DNA of 64,000 nt, from positions 214,177 to 278,176 of the forward strand of contig NZ_FOFB01000005.1 of assembly GCF_900110645.1 (NCBI RefSeq). Direction: 5' to 3'. This DNA comes from Neolewinella agarilytica. Lineage in GTDB: Bacteria > Bacteroidota > Bacteroidia > Chitinophagales > Saprospiraceae. The position numbers and the translations under genes are program-made. The notes under the pieces are model-generated. The model worked only from the letters and a program-made list of their open reading frames with translations. It was not told the origin of the DNA and ran no database searches. Positions 1-9,073 of the stretch are shown here, one piece after another (within the stretch, counting starts at the first letter, position 1; each line of letters opens with the position of its first letter).

Positions 1-82
1 CCAGTTAATCTGAGTGTGTTTGCCCGGTAGGGAGGGCGGTTAGTCTTTAAATAAGGTTTGGTGTGGAGGTATGGGACACTGT

Positions 83-802
83 TCAGCTTCTGTAGTTTTC
101 GGGTATAAAATCAAAGAGGCTGGATAGATGATCTCGCATTGATTGCCTGGATTTTTCAACATCGCGAGCTTTAATGTGCTTTAGAATCAGGACGTGTTCG
201 TTGAGCGCTTTGAGGTTACGGGCGTCGCGGCAAATGTCATATTCCCTTGTGTAGGTCATCATGTGAGAGACCATATAGGAGATCAGGTACTTGAGTACAT
301 TGTTTTTAGATGCTTCGGCGACCTGAATATGGAAGAGAAGATCTTCTTCCAGGCCGGCTTCTCCTTGGGACACTTTCTCTTCAAGTTGTTTGACCGCTCC
401 CTCCAATGCTTGAATATCCTCAGCGGTGGCTCGTTCTGCAGCAAGCCCGGCAGACTCAATCTCCAGTACATTCCGGGTTTCCATTAGTGACTGGTAGTCC
501 GGTTTTACCAGACTAAGACCATTCGCAATCATTGTCATGAAAGCTGAATCTTCACTGCTTACGACTACTCGTCCGCCATGAGGTGCCTTTTTCAGGACAC
601 CATAGAATTCCAATTGGGACAGGGCATCTCTAACAACAAATCTGCTGACTTTAAATTTTTCACTGAGTAGCCTTTCGGAAGGGATTTTGTCGCCCGCTTT
701 CAGTTGACCAGAAGAAATGAGTTCATTAACCTGATCGACAATTCGATCGGCAGGTACTTCAAGTACAATTTCCTTCAGGCTACTGATTAATTCCGAAGAC
801 AT
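83..802 (-). CDS. GntR/FadR-family transcriptional regulator
   Basis: A DNA-binding repressor or activator of the FadR subgroup, whose ligands are usually carboxylic or sugar acids. An N-terminal winged helix-turn-helix (KIPSERLLSEKFKVSRF region, about residues 30-85 of the short form) is followed by an all-helical FCD ligand domain with the typical LFHIQVAEAS segment and a late H-x-x-I-x-x-x-I-x-x-x-D helix. The frame stays open upstream to 907, but the first 35 residues are hydrophobic and unlike the family. The ATG at 802 gives a family-length protein of 239 residues and leaves two TGGT-NN-ACCA palindromes in the leader, so I prefer it (an ATG at 832 is the alternative). It is divergent from susC at 1977. 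The ligand is unknown; a uronate would fit the locus. The family call is secure, the start less so. Confidence 0.85.
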   Translation of the reverse strand: MSSELISSLKEIVLEVPADRIVDQVNELISSGQLKAGDKIPSERLLSEKFKVSRFVVRDALSQLEFYGVLKKAPHGGRVVVSSEDSAFMTMIANGLSLVKPDYQSLMETRNVLEIESAGLAAERATAEDIQALEGAVKQLEEKVSQGEAGLEEDLLFHIQVAEASKNNVLKYLISYMVSHMMTYTREYDICRDARNLKALNEHVLILKHIKARDVEKSRQSMRDHLSSLFDFIPENYRS

Positions 803-821
803 GTGTGTTTTTTGCAAGATC

Positions 822-846
822 TGGTTAACCATCAATTGGTCAACCA
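822..846. promoter_or_regulatory. Paired FadR-type operator candidates in the regulator leader
   Basis: Two palindromes of the form TGGT-NN-ACCA sit side by side: TGGTTAACCA at 822-831 and TGGTCAACCA at 837-846 (the latter extends to TTGGT/ACCAA). Their centres are 15 bp apart. A third identical TGGTTAACCA lies at 1007-1016. FadR-subgroup regulators are known to bind short palindromes with a GGT...ACC core, and these flank the presumed start of a FadR-type gene, so autoregulation is the simple reading. Confidence 0.55.
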
Positions 847-1006
847 AAGCTATGCAAAGTCTTTTGCAAAAAAAAGCGATTAGAACAAATTTGTCTGAAA
901 TATTCAATATTCGCCCTTTTTGCAGAAAAATATTTCTTTATTAGCCAAATGAAAGAATAAAGTTTTGCCATGGACTCTTAATGTAGATTTACTACGCTTG
1001 CTTTTT

Positions 1007-1016
1007 TGGTTAACCA
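1007..1016. promoter_or_regulatory. Third TGGT-NN-ACCA palindrome, FadR-type operator candidate
   Basis: TGGTTAACCA is an exact copy of the 822-831 palindrome, 185 bp upstream in the divergent region between the FadR-type regulator and susC. It could act with the leader pair by looping, or control the promoter that faces susC. Confidence 0.45.
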
Positions 1017-1265
1017 TGGTCTTTCTAGTGCTCGATTTATGCTAGTATTTGCTACTATTCAGCCTTAGGTACTGATAATCACAGTAGAGCTTCATCTAAG
1101 TTTTAGATTCTACCCACCAGGCCATAACCCTGAAGGATGCTGAGCATTTTCCAGGAAAGTTCTTAGGTCTCGAAGACGTAAAGGGTAGGGGAAGAAAAAG
1201 AGAAGCAGGCAACTATAATGATGCCTCTTGGTGCTGCACAATTCTGTTTGTCATGAAGTGGTCGT

Positions 1266-1759
1266 TATTATGTTAAGTAGGAAGTTGTGAAAAATAGCTT
1301 CCTTATATCTCGTAGGGTAGGGGGCACTGTGCACAAAAGCCAGATTGCCAGGGATCTTCTTTTATCTCTCTTACAATATGCAGAGATCGAATAGTTTTAA
1401 AGCCAAGGAAAGGATGGAGCTTATCAGGTATATTTTTTCTTTCTGGAAGATTCAAAATTTATGCTGTACCGAGATAAGGGAATGTGGACAATAAAAACAG
1501 GAAACAGTTTTACCTATAATTTATATTATGTTAAGTAAAACTATTTGTTTCCCGGCCTCTTATGAGATGCTTAGCTCAGCGCATCTTCTTAGTCCGTTGA
1601 AAAATGACAGAGAAGTATAGCTGGTTAAAGGCTGCATCGCAGATTAGTACTCTGGAGATCGGCTACCTATTTATAGGATAGAAATTAGCTGTGTTCAAAT
1701 CATCCCCTACCCTGCGGGAAAGGTTGGAAAGAAAATGCCGGCATCTACTTAACATAATA
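1266..1759. repeat. Segment bounded by inverted 15-bp repeats, MITE-like candidate
   Basis: TATTATGTTAAGTAG at 1266-1280 is repeated exactly in inverted orientation at 1745-1759. In both arms AGGGTAGGGG follows 31-33 bases further in (1314-1323 and 1704-1713, inverted), so the ends form imperfect terminal inverted repeats of about 58 bp. A third, direct copy of the 15-mer (14 bases matching) lies inside at 1524-1537. No coding capacity is seen. A miniature transposable element or a structured leader are both possible. Confidence 0.4.
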
Positions 1760-1906
1760 GTGAGTCTTTGTAGGTACTGCTAAGAAGTATATGTCAATCA
1801 CCTCCCCCACTCCTTGTTGTCTTTTCTTGCACTGATACATTCCCTCCGCATTCGAATTTACTTTTCAATCGAAGGAAGGAGGTGCTGCGAAATGAGCAAA
1901 CCAGCA

Positions 1907-1923
1907 CAGTACAGTACAGGACA
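1907..1923 (-). promoter_or_regulatory. Shared pentamer-repeat operator candidate upstream of susC (site 1)
   Basis: On the strand sense to susC the site reads CAGTACAGTACAGGACA; on the other strand it is a run of pentamers TGTCC-TGTAC-TGTAC (then TGTGC). It lies about 55-80 bp ahead of the susC start. Close relatives occur upstream of GH78 at 24645, rhaE at 20465 and the second susC at 60859, always in the same orientation relative to the downstream gene. Confidence 0.6.
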
Positions 1924-1976
1924 CTAGCCTTATGCAGTTGTAATAAATTGCCTTTAAATAAAGGAATGCTCAAAAA

Positions 1977-4900
1977 ATGAGCTTCCACATAAAAGATTTG
2001 ATCATGCATAGAACACAACAAAAAAACGGGAGAGAAAACTTTGTCAGGACTTGCAATTTGAACGGTACTACACTACTTATTTTATTGTTTTTCTGTTTGG
2101 CGAGTTTTTCTGTTTCCGGACAAGACAGATTAGTTACTGGAAAGGTAATTGACACCGATGGCGTTGAACTGATTGGGGTAAATATCCTGCAAAAAGGAAC
2201 CAACAACGGAACCGTTACCGATTTTGACGGTAATTACTCGATCAGCCTTATTGACGGAGAGGGAATGCTCACCTATTCCTATACGGGCTACCAATCAGTG
2301 ACTGAAGAGGTCGGAGGCCGTAGTGAAATCAATATCACTTTAACCTCGGGAGCCACCCTTGACGAAGTTGTTGTTGTCGGTTATGGCCGGCAGAAAAAAT
2401 CAGACTTAACGGGGGCAGTCGCCAGCGTAAAAGTGGAGGATTTAGAGGGAATTCCAACTTCAAGAGTAGACCAGATTCTACAGGGAAGATCCGCTGGTGT
2501 TCAGATTACGAACGTGAGCGGTGCACCAGGTGCTGGGACGGTGATTCGCGTAAGAGGAGGAAATTCAATTGAAGGAAATAACGAGCCACTATGGGTAATT
2601 GATGGGATCATTGTCGGGCAAAATTACAACCTGAACAACCTTAACCCTAATGATATAGCTTCAATTGAAGTGCTCAAGGACGCTTCCTCCGTAGCTATCT
2701 ACGGTAGTAGAGGCGCCAACGGTGTCATATTGGTAACGACTAAGTTGGGAACTAAGGTAGCCGGTGGTAAGCCCGTCGTATCTGTGGGGCTTAGTTCTGG
2801 CATTCAATCGGCCTTAGGGCGTCCTGCTTTGTTGAATGGAGTCCAACATGCTGAGTACGCAAATGAAGACGCCAGGTTCAGAAATACTTCGGAGCCATTT
2901 CCAGATATTTCCAGCGTTACAAATACGGACTGGTTTGACATTATCATGCGGGATGCAGCCATGTACAGCGCGGATGTTTCGGTAGCCGGAAGTAGCGAAG
3001 ATGGTGGTGTCAATTACTATGTTTCCGGCAACTACTTTAATCAGGATGGTATCGTGGAAACCACGGGGATTCAGAAGTTTATCCTCCGGTCTAATCTGGA
3101 CATCAAATTATCGGAAAAAGTACGGGCCGGGGTCAGACTTAATTTTTCGCAATTCGATACCGATAACGGCGTGGTAGGCTATGGCAATGTTTTTAATCTG
3201 GGGGAAATACCTGCCCGGGATGCTGATGGTAATTTTACGCAGCAAGACCCGATCAGTGGTGGTCCTTACGTCAATGCGCTGGCCAATTCCCTGTTGAACA
3301 TTAATGAGTCTCAAACGAATAATTTTTTAGGGACGGTGTTTTTAGAATACAGCCCGTTGGAAAACCTGATTATTCGTTCTACGTTCAACCCTGAAATAAA
3401 TAATGTAAAACGAAACAGGTTCAACTCCCCTCAACGGCCGGACTATCAGTTCGTCGGGAACTTCGGTGACGCCAGTGTTAATACAGTTAGTAGCCTGGGG
3501 TGGAACAACGAGAATACTATTCAATACTCCCCTAACATTGGAGACAACCAATCACTGACCATATTAGGGGGTATGTCTGCCCAAAAATTCACCCTGGAAT
3601 CCAGTTTTGCTCAAGCCTTTGGGATAACAAGTGACGCTACAACGTTTAATAATTTGGCGCTTGGGTCTGATCCAACCAGAAACACAATTGGCTCTGGGTA
3701 TGATGCTTTCCAGATAGTATCTTTCTTTGGCAGGGTCAACTACTCATTGCAGAACAAATACTTATTTACGCTCGTTGGACGGGCAGACGGATCATCTCGT
3801 TTCGCAGAGGGCAATAAGTACAACTTCTTCCCCTCTGTTGCAGTCGCCTGGAAACTTTCTGAAGAGCAGTTTATTGCTGACATGGGGCTGTTTGATGAAC
3901 TGAAGCTGAGGGCGAGTTATGGTCGGTCCGGAAGCCAGGCTATTGAATCTTTCAGAACTCTGGCGATCATTACAGATGCCTCGACGAGCTATAATGGTGT
4001 GCTGGCATCTGGTGCAACCTTAGGTAGACCTGCAAATGAGCAGTTGAAATGGGAGACCACAAATCAATTGGATATTGCACTGGAAGCTTCCTTTTTAAAC
4101 GGTCGGATTTTTACCGAGCTCAATTACTATAAAAAGAACACTTTTGATCTTTTGCTCAATGTCCGTCTGCCAAGACAGACTGGCTTTGAAAGCAGACTGC
4201 AAAACTTAGGTGAAGTTCAGAATAAAGGACTGGAATTACTGGTGAACACCGTAAACGTTTCTAAGCCATCCTTTAAATGGTCTTCTATGCTTACACTATC
4301 GGGTAACCGGAATAAGGTACTTGACTTAGGTGGCGTTGATTTTATTAACATCGTTAGTCCTAATGCACAGTCCGGCCCCGGAGGGCGATTAATTGTTGGG
4401 CAGCCAGCTCCTGTTTTTGTTGGGGTTGATTATTTGGGAACTTGGAAGACTCAGGAGGAAATTGATGCATCCGGTCAGCAAAACCAGGACATCGGTGGCG
4501 CGCGTTTTGATGACCCTAATGGAGACGGAATTATTACCGAAGATGACTTTTACGTCTTAGGCAGCCCGCAGCCTGATTTTATCTATGGGCTACAAAACAC
4601 CTTTAAATTCAGAAACCTTGAATTCTCTTTCTTTATTCAGGGTACCCAGGGTAATGAAGTTTCCAATTCAAGAACGGTAACTCACTTTTTCGGAAGACCA
4701 GGCGCTCCTAAATATGAAGAAACGCTGAACAGGTGGACGCCTGAAAACCCCACCTCAGATATTCCCAGAGCAGGAGCAATGGAGGCATTGGGTGAAATAC
4801 CTAATAATTCTGAATTCATTGAGGATGGTTCTCACCTTCGCCTGAAGTCGGTAAGATTAGGATATGACTTGCCGGTGGATAAATGGGGCTTGGGCAATTT

Positions 4901-5072
4901 TAGAAGTCTAAATGTATACGTGGTAGGAAGCAACCTCTTATTACTGTCTGATTTCAGATTGCTAGACCCCGAAACAAGTCAGTTTGGAAACGGAAACGTA
5001 ACCCAGGGCTTTGCAAGCGGACAGTTCCCAAATCCAAGAATAGTAACTTTTGGATTAAACGCATCTTTTTAA
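1977..5072 (+). CDS. SusC-like TonB-dependent outer-membrane transporter (pair 1)
   Basis: The pore-forming half of a SusC/SusD glycan importer, driven by TonB across the outer membrane. After a signal peptide ending near SVSGQ comes a carboxypeptidase-D regulatory-like domain (about residues 50-130, with the T-D-F-D-G-N-Y segment), then the plug starting at LDEVVVVGYGRQKKSD and the conserved VIRVRGGNSI and GSRGANGVILVTTK segments, then a long beta-barrel ending in an aromatic residue (FGLNASF). The 1031 residues are normal for the family. An in-frame ATG at 2004 gives a more usual signal peptide. susD follows after 42 bp. By context the cargo is a rhamnose-rich oligosaccharide; a pentamer-type operator lies just upstream. 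Confidence 0.95.
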   Translation: MSFHIKDLIMHRTQQKNGRENFVRTCNLNGTTLLILLFFCLASFSVSGQDRLVTGKVIDTDGVELIGVNILQKGTNNGTVTDFDGNYSISLIDGEGMLTYSYTGYQSVTEEVGGRSEINITLTSGATLDEVVVVGYGRQKKSDLTGAVASVKVEDLEGIPTSRVDQILQGRSAGVQITNVSGAPGAGTVIRVRGGNSIEGNNEPLWVIDGIIVGQNYNLNNLNPNDIASIEVLKDASSVAIYGSRGANGVILVTTKLGTKVAGGKPVVSVGLSSGIQSALGRPALLNGVQHAEYANEDARFRNTSEPFPDISSVTNTDWFDIIMRDAAMYSADVSVAGSSEDGGVNYYVSGNYFNQDGIVETTGIQKFILRSNLDIKLSEKVRAGVRLNFSQFDTDNGVVGYGNVFNLGEIPARDADGNFTQQDPISGGPYVNALANSLLNINESQTNNFLGTVFLEYSPLENLIIRSTFNPEINNVKRNRFNSPQRPDYQFVGNFGDASVNTVSSLGWNNENTIQYSPNIGDNQSLTILGGMSAQKFTLESSFAQAFGITSDATTFNNLALGSDPTRNTIGSGYDAFQIVSFFGRVNYSLQNKYLFTLVGRADGSSRFAEGNKYNFFPSVAVAWKLSEEQFIADMGLFDELKLRASYGRSGSQAIESFRTLAIITDASTSYNGVLASGATLGRPANEQLKWETTNQLDIALEASFLNGRIFTELNYYKKNTFDLLLNVRLPRQTGFESRLQNLGEVQNKGLELLVNTVNVSKPSFKWSSMLTLSGNRNKVLDLGGVDFINIVSPNAQSGPGGRLIVGQPAPVFVGVDYLGTWKTQEEIDASGQQNQDIGGARFDDPNGDGIITEDDFYVLGSPQPDFIYGLQNTFKFRNLEFSFFIQGTQGNEVSNSRTVTHFFGRPGAPKYEETLNRWTPENPTSDIPRAGAMEALGEIPNNSEFIEDGSHLRLKSVRLGYDLPVDKWGLGNFRSLNVYVVGSNLLLLSDFRLLDPETSQFGNGNVTQGFASGQFPNPRIVTFGLNASF

Positions 5073-5114
5073 CGGGTAGTCCGTATATCCGTCTAATTGT
5101 AAAATAAAAGAACG

Positions 5115-6683
5115 ATGAAAAATAGTTTTTATCTAACAATACTGCTCTTGTTTGTAAGCTTTACAAGTTGTGAAAGCTTTCTTGAGGAGGACCCCAGAGA
5201 TATCATTTCCCCAACGAATTTTTTCAATTCTGAGTCTGATGCCAGGGCTGCGGTTACGGGGATTTATGCAATTCTCAAGAATAATGCCATCTACGGCCAG
5301 GTTGGCCTTGATGCCTGGTATGAGAATGGTGCCGACGTCATAGGCCCTAACAGAGGTTGGGGAATTATTGCTTCCATTTGTAGTTATACAATGAATGAAG
5401 GTAATGCTGGAGATATTCAACAGCTAATGGGGATTGCACAGACCTGGAAGGATCTAAATAAAATAGTGCTCAACACTAACGTCATCTTAGATAATGTTGA
5501 GAACAACGAAAATATCCCCGCTGCGGCAAGGGGAGAAATTGTTGGTGAAGCTCTGTTTCTACGGTCCCTTGCTTTTTATCATTTGACCAATTTATGGGGA
5601 GACGTCCCCTACTATCGTGAGAATCTCTCAATTGATGAAATTGGCAGTTTAGGCAGAACCGACAAAGATCTTATCCGAGACGAAATCTTGGTGGATTTAC
5701 AGGAGGCACAAAACCTGATGTTGGACGTTATTCCCGCCAATGAAAACGGCCGAGCCTCTAAATGGGTGGCTGCCATGGTTATGGCTAAAATCTATCTGAT
5801 CCAGGAGAACTGGCAGGCAGCGAGAGATAAGAGCTTAGAGATTATCAATGACTCTCCTTATGAGATGCTGGCTGACTATGGAGAGGTGTTTAGCCCGTTT
5901 AATGAGTATAATTCAGAAATCATCTGGGAATTAGACTTTGCTAAAGATATTACCTCCGTTCTGGATGAGCCCTTCGCAGGGGCTGCTTTTGCCGGAAATG
6001 CCAACTGGCGGGCAAGTATCTTCAGCCCCCGAATTCGAGACGAACCTTTAAACAGTGGCGAAAGAGGAACGCTTCGCGACATTCTCGCCAGCCGTGGAGA
6101 AGCAATGAACGGGACAGGTCTTCAGATTCCACTCCCTGACCTGGTGAATAAGTTTCCGCTTAATGATTTGAGAAGGCCTCACAACATTATTACTAACTAT
6201 CAGGGCGTAGAGTTGAAGTTCCCCTATATGCCCAAGCTCTGGAATCTTGATCTCGCTACCTCTCCACGCTTTAATCACAGTGATAACAGAATCGTATTCC
6301 GTTTATCTGATGTGTATCTGATGGCCGCTGAAGCGGAAAATGAATTGAATGGTCCCGAAAATGCTTATCAGTACATCAACGAAGTACGAAAAAGAGCATA
6401 CGCCACCCAAGAAGAATGGGAATTAACCGGCCTGAGTCAGGTAGAATTCAGAAACGCTCTTCGGGATGAACGCAAATGGGAACTGGCTGGTGAAGGTCAT
6501 CGCAGAATGGACTTAATCCGATGGGGAATCTTACTGGACGTGGTAAGGTCAACTGAATATCGGGTATATAACCCTGCTGAAAATATTCAGCCCTATCATG
6601 TTTTGTTACCGATTCCAACGGAGGAGTTGAACTTAAACCCGGCATTATTAACATCTGACCCAACAAATAATGGATACAGATAA
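5115..6683 (+). CDS. SusD-like surface glycan-binding lipoprotein (pair 1)
   Basis: The lid of the SusCD complex that captures oligosaccharides at the cell surface. It begins with a short lipoprotein signal whose lipobox cysteine lies in SFTSCESF. The SusD/RagB pattern follows: an early FLEEDPRD segment, the Y-x-x-I region, TPR-like helices (EALFLRSLAFYHLTNLWGD), and the C-terminal RDERKWELAGEGHRRMDLIRW motif split across the last 80 residues. Length (522) is normal. Its last 14 bases overlap the next gene, a GH3 enzyme, which implies translational coupling within the susC-susD-GH3 operon. Confidence 0.95.
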   Translation: MKNSFYLTILLLFVSFTSCESFLEEDPRDIISPTNFFNSESDARAAVTGIYAILKNNAIYGQVGLDAWYENGADVIGPNRGWGIIASICSYTMNEGNAGDIQQLMGIAQTWKDLNKIVLNTNVILDNVENNENIPAAARGEIVGEALFLRSLAFYHLTNLWGDVPYYRENLSIDEIGSLGRTDKDLIRDEILVDLQEAQNLMLDVIPANENGRASKWVAAMVMAKIYLIQENWQAARDKSLEIINDSPYEMLADYGEVFSPFNEYNSEIIWELDFAKDITSVLDEPFAGAAFAGNANWRASIFSPRIRDEPLNSGERGTLRDILASRGEAMNGTGLQIPLPDLVNKFPLNDLRRPHNIITNYQGVELKFPYMPKLWNLDLATSPRFNHSDNRIVFRLSDVYLMAAEAENELNGPENAYQYINEVRKRAYATQEEWELTGLSQVEFRNALRDERKWELAGEGHRRMDLIRWGILLDVVRSTEYRVYNPAENIQPYHVLLPIPTEELNLNPALLTSDPTNNGYR

Positions 6684-8856
6684 TTATCATCATCATTTCT
6701 TTTTTCGGTGGATCTTCGGCGGACTTGCCTGTACGGTATTGGCAGGTTACCTGACGGCCTGCAAACCAGAAACGGCTAACGTCGAACAAACTGATGAATT
6801 CAGCGAGCAGGTAACTGACCTGCTCGCTAAAATGACTACGGCCGAAAAGATTGCTGAGCTAACCCAGGATGCACCAGCCAACGAGCGTTTAGGCATTCCT
6901 TTAATGCGCTACAGTGAGTGTCTTCACGGTCTTTGGATTGAAGGTGCCACGGTTTATCCTCAGGCGATTGCTCTGGGGGGCACCTGGGAGCCGGACCTCG
7001 TTCGCCAGATGACGGACATTATTGCCCGGGAGGCCCGGGCGGTCAACATCAGCCATTGCTATTCGCCGAACCTCGATGTCGTTTCGGGTGACGCCCGATA
7101 CGGGCGGGTCGAAGAATCTTACGGCGAAGATCCATACCTCGTAAGCCGTATGGGAGTCGCCTTCATCGAAGGCTTACAGGGTACAGGAGAAGAGTTTCTG
7201 GACGAAAACCACCTGCTGGCCACAGCCAAGCACTTCGTCGGCTATCCCGAGAACCGAAGGGGCATCAATGGCGGATTCGTTGACATTTCTGAACGGCGCC
7301 TGAAAGAGATTTTCTTACCTCCCTTTGAAGCAGCCGTAAAGGAAGCCAGAGTAGGCAGCATTATGCCCGGCCATCAGGACATGAACGGAATTCCGCTGCA
7401 TATGGACGGCGATCTGCTCAACGGCTTGTTGCGAGAAGAATGGGGCTTTAAGGGCTTTATTGTTTCTGATAACAATGATATCTCAAGACTGGAACTCATG
7501 CATCATATTGCCCGAAACAGGACCGAAGCTGCCGTGATGGGGCTGAAGGCCGGAGTTGATATGGACCTCGTTATTGGCAAAAGCCCTGAATTCTCCGCTT
7601 ACATTGATCACGTGTTAGCCGATACCCTGGCAGAAGATCCTTCTCTAATGAAGTATGTCGACCAGAGTGTGCGCCGAATTCTCACGGCCAAATATCAGCT
7701 GGGGCTCTTCGACGATGATAAGGTCTATGCCGATACTCTGGTAAGTACTCCCGAAGCACAAGAGATGGCTCTTCATCTTGCGCGTAAGGCCGTTACACTA
7801 TTAAAAAACGAAGGTAATTTGCTGCCGCTCGATCCTGAAAAATTGAAGTCCGTCGCAGTAATTGGCCCTAATGCAGGTGAGGTACGTCTTGCCAACGGAC
7901 GGTACACTCAGATGGGAGGATATTCCGGCATCCCACCCTACTATACATCTGTGCTTGAGGGCATCGAGGCTAAAGTGGGCAAAAAGCTGAAGGTAAACTA
8001 TGCCCAGGGCTGCGATTTGAAGAGTAACTCTAAAGCTGGATTCCCGGAAGCAATAGCTGCTGCCAGACGTTCTGACGTAGTCATTCTGGCCATCGGCGGG
8101 TCTACCGTAACCTGTGGAGAAGGAAAAGATCGGGACGATCTGGACCTCTTCGGCGTTCAAAACGAATTGGTGGAGGCCATTCAACAGACCGGTAAGCCCG
8201 TTGTAGCTGTACTTCTCAATGGTCGCCCGCTCACGGTTAATTACCTGGCGGAGAATATCCCGGCGATCATCGAGGGCTGGTATCTGGGAATGCGAACCGG
8301 CGAAGCACTGGCTGACGTTATTTTTGGGGACTACAACCCTGGAGGTAAACTTACGGTATCCTTTCCCCGCTCCGTCGGGCAACTTCCCGTTACTTACCTT
8401 GAAAAACCCGATTTCGTGGGGTCCGGGAAGGGACAATACCGGTTTTCGGATAAGTCTCCGCTTTTTCCTTTTGGGTTTGGTCTTAGTTATACTACGTTCG
8501 AGTATGGGGCCCCTACCCTATCTGCTCCTACCATTCTAACGGGTGAAAGCAGCAGCGTTTCGGTTACCATAACCAACACCGGTGATCGGGCAGGAGAAGA
8601 AGTAGTACAGATGTACGTAAGGGATGATCACGCCTCGGTAGGCCGTTACCTTAAGATGCTCAAAGGCTTTAAAAGGGTTTCCCTCGCTCAGGGAGAAACA
8701 AAAACCGTCACTTTCCCTCTTGGTTTTGAAGAACTTGCCCTGTATGATAAAGATATGGAGCGAGTGGTGGAACCCGGCACCTTCACTATTTACGTTGGCG
8801 CATCTTCACAGGCTGATGATCTTCAGGCCACCCAACTAACCGTGGCCAGGAAGTAA
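6670..8856 (+). CDS. GH3 family glycoside hydrolase lipoprotein (beta-xylosidase/beta-glucosidase type)
   Basis: An exo-acting retaining glycosidase. A lipoprotein signal (GYLTAC) precedes the GH3 N-terminal barrel (about residues 40-340), with the KHF motif near 187 and the nucleophile region IVSDNNDI, where the Asp is near residue 267. The C-terminal alpha/beta sandwich (GPNAGEVRLANGRY onward) and a fibronectin-III-like domain (TNTGDRAGEEVVQMYVRD) follow. Known ulvan loci include a GH3 that removes xylose; that specificity is an inference here. The start overlaps susD by 14 bp. A terminator follows at 8895-8939. The 728-residue length is typical. Confidence 0.92.
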   Translation: MDTDNYHHHFFFRWIFGGLACTVLAGYLTACKPETANVEQTDEFSEQVTDLLAKMTTAEKIAELTQDAPANERLGIPLMRYSECLHGLWIEGATVYPQAIALGGTWEPDLVRQMTDIIAREARAVNISHCYSPNLDVVSGDARYGRVEESYGEDPYLVSRMGVAFIEGLQGTGEEFLDENHLLATAKHFVGYPENRRGINGGFVDISERRLKEIFLPPFEAAVKEARVGSIMPGHQDMNGIPLHMDGDLLNGLLREEWGFKGFIVSDNNDISRLELMHHIARNRTEAAVMGLKAGVDMDLVIGKSPEFSAYIDHVLADTLAEDPSLMKYVDQSVRRILTAKYQLGLFDDDKVYADTLVSTPEAQEMALHLARKAVTLLKNEGNLLPLDPEKLKSVAVIGPNAGEVRLANGRYTQMGGYSGIPPYYTSVLEGIEAKVGKKLKVNYAQGCDLKSNSKAGFPEAIAAARRSDVVILAIGGSTVTCGEGKDRDDLDLFGVQNELVEAIQQTGKPVVAVLLNGRPLTVNYLAENIPAIIEGWYLGMRTGEALADVIFGDYNPGGKLTVSFPRSVGQLPVTYLEKPDFVGSGKGQYRFSDKSPLFPFGFGLSYTTFEYGAPTLSAPTILTGESSSVSVTITNTGDRAGEEVVQMYVRDDHASVGRYLKMLKGFKRVSLAQGETKTVTFPLGFEELALYDKDMERVVEPGTFTIYVGASSQADDLQATQLTVARK

Positions 8857-8894
8857 TATCCCATTTAATATTCCCAGCTGTTTAGCCAGGTAGT

Positions 8895-8939
8895 CTATCA
8901 GGGCTAATCAGATCAAAATAAGCCTTATAGAAGTTTTTT
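8895..8939 (+). terminator. Rho-independent terminator candidate after the susC-susD-GH3 operon
   Basis: Arms CTATCAGGGCT (8895-8905) and AGCCTTATAG (8921-8930) pair with one bulge and one G-T pair, around a 15-base loop, and are followed by AAG and six T (8934-8939). Confidence 0.5.
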
Positions 8940-9073
8940 GTCACCAGACTGATCATCATAACCGCTGCGAACAGCTTGCCAAAGCAGTGATAATCAACGT
9001 GGACATGCCGATACGTAACATCTTATCCCTCTGCTACCCTCAGTGATTAGGAGGACAACCTACATTTCATTTG

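Larger units (their letters stand above)
908..1976. other. Long non-coding region upstream of susC
   Basis: More than 1 kb without a convincing gene on either strand; it is clearly AT-rich in places and contains only short shadow frames. It holds one FadR-type palindrome (1007-1016), a 494-bp segment bounded by inverted copies of a 15-mer (1266-1759), several copies of the string GGGTAGGGG, and the shared pentamer motif at 1907-1923 just ahead of susC. It probably carries the susC promoter and leader, perhaps with a degenerate mobile element. I see no tRNA or recognisable riboswitch. Confidence 0.6.

Noticed and set aside
1794..2206. Short minus-strand frames upstream of and over the susC start
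   Set aside because: They overlap the operator and the susC signal peptide, lack domains and look like chance frames in AT-rich DNA.
7801..8436. 211-residue open frame on the minus strand
   Set aside because: Antisense to the GH3 C-terminal domains; no family features.
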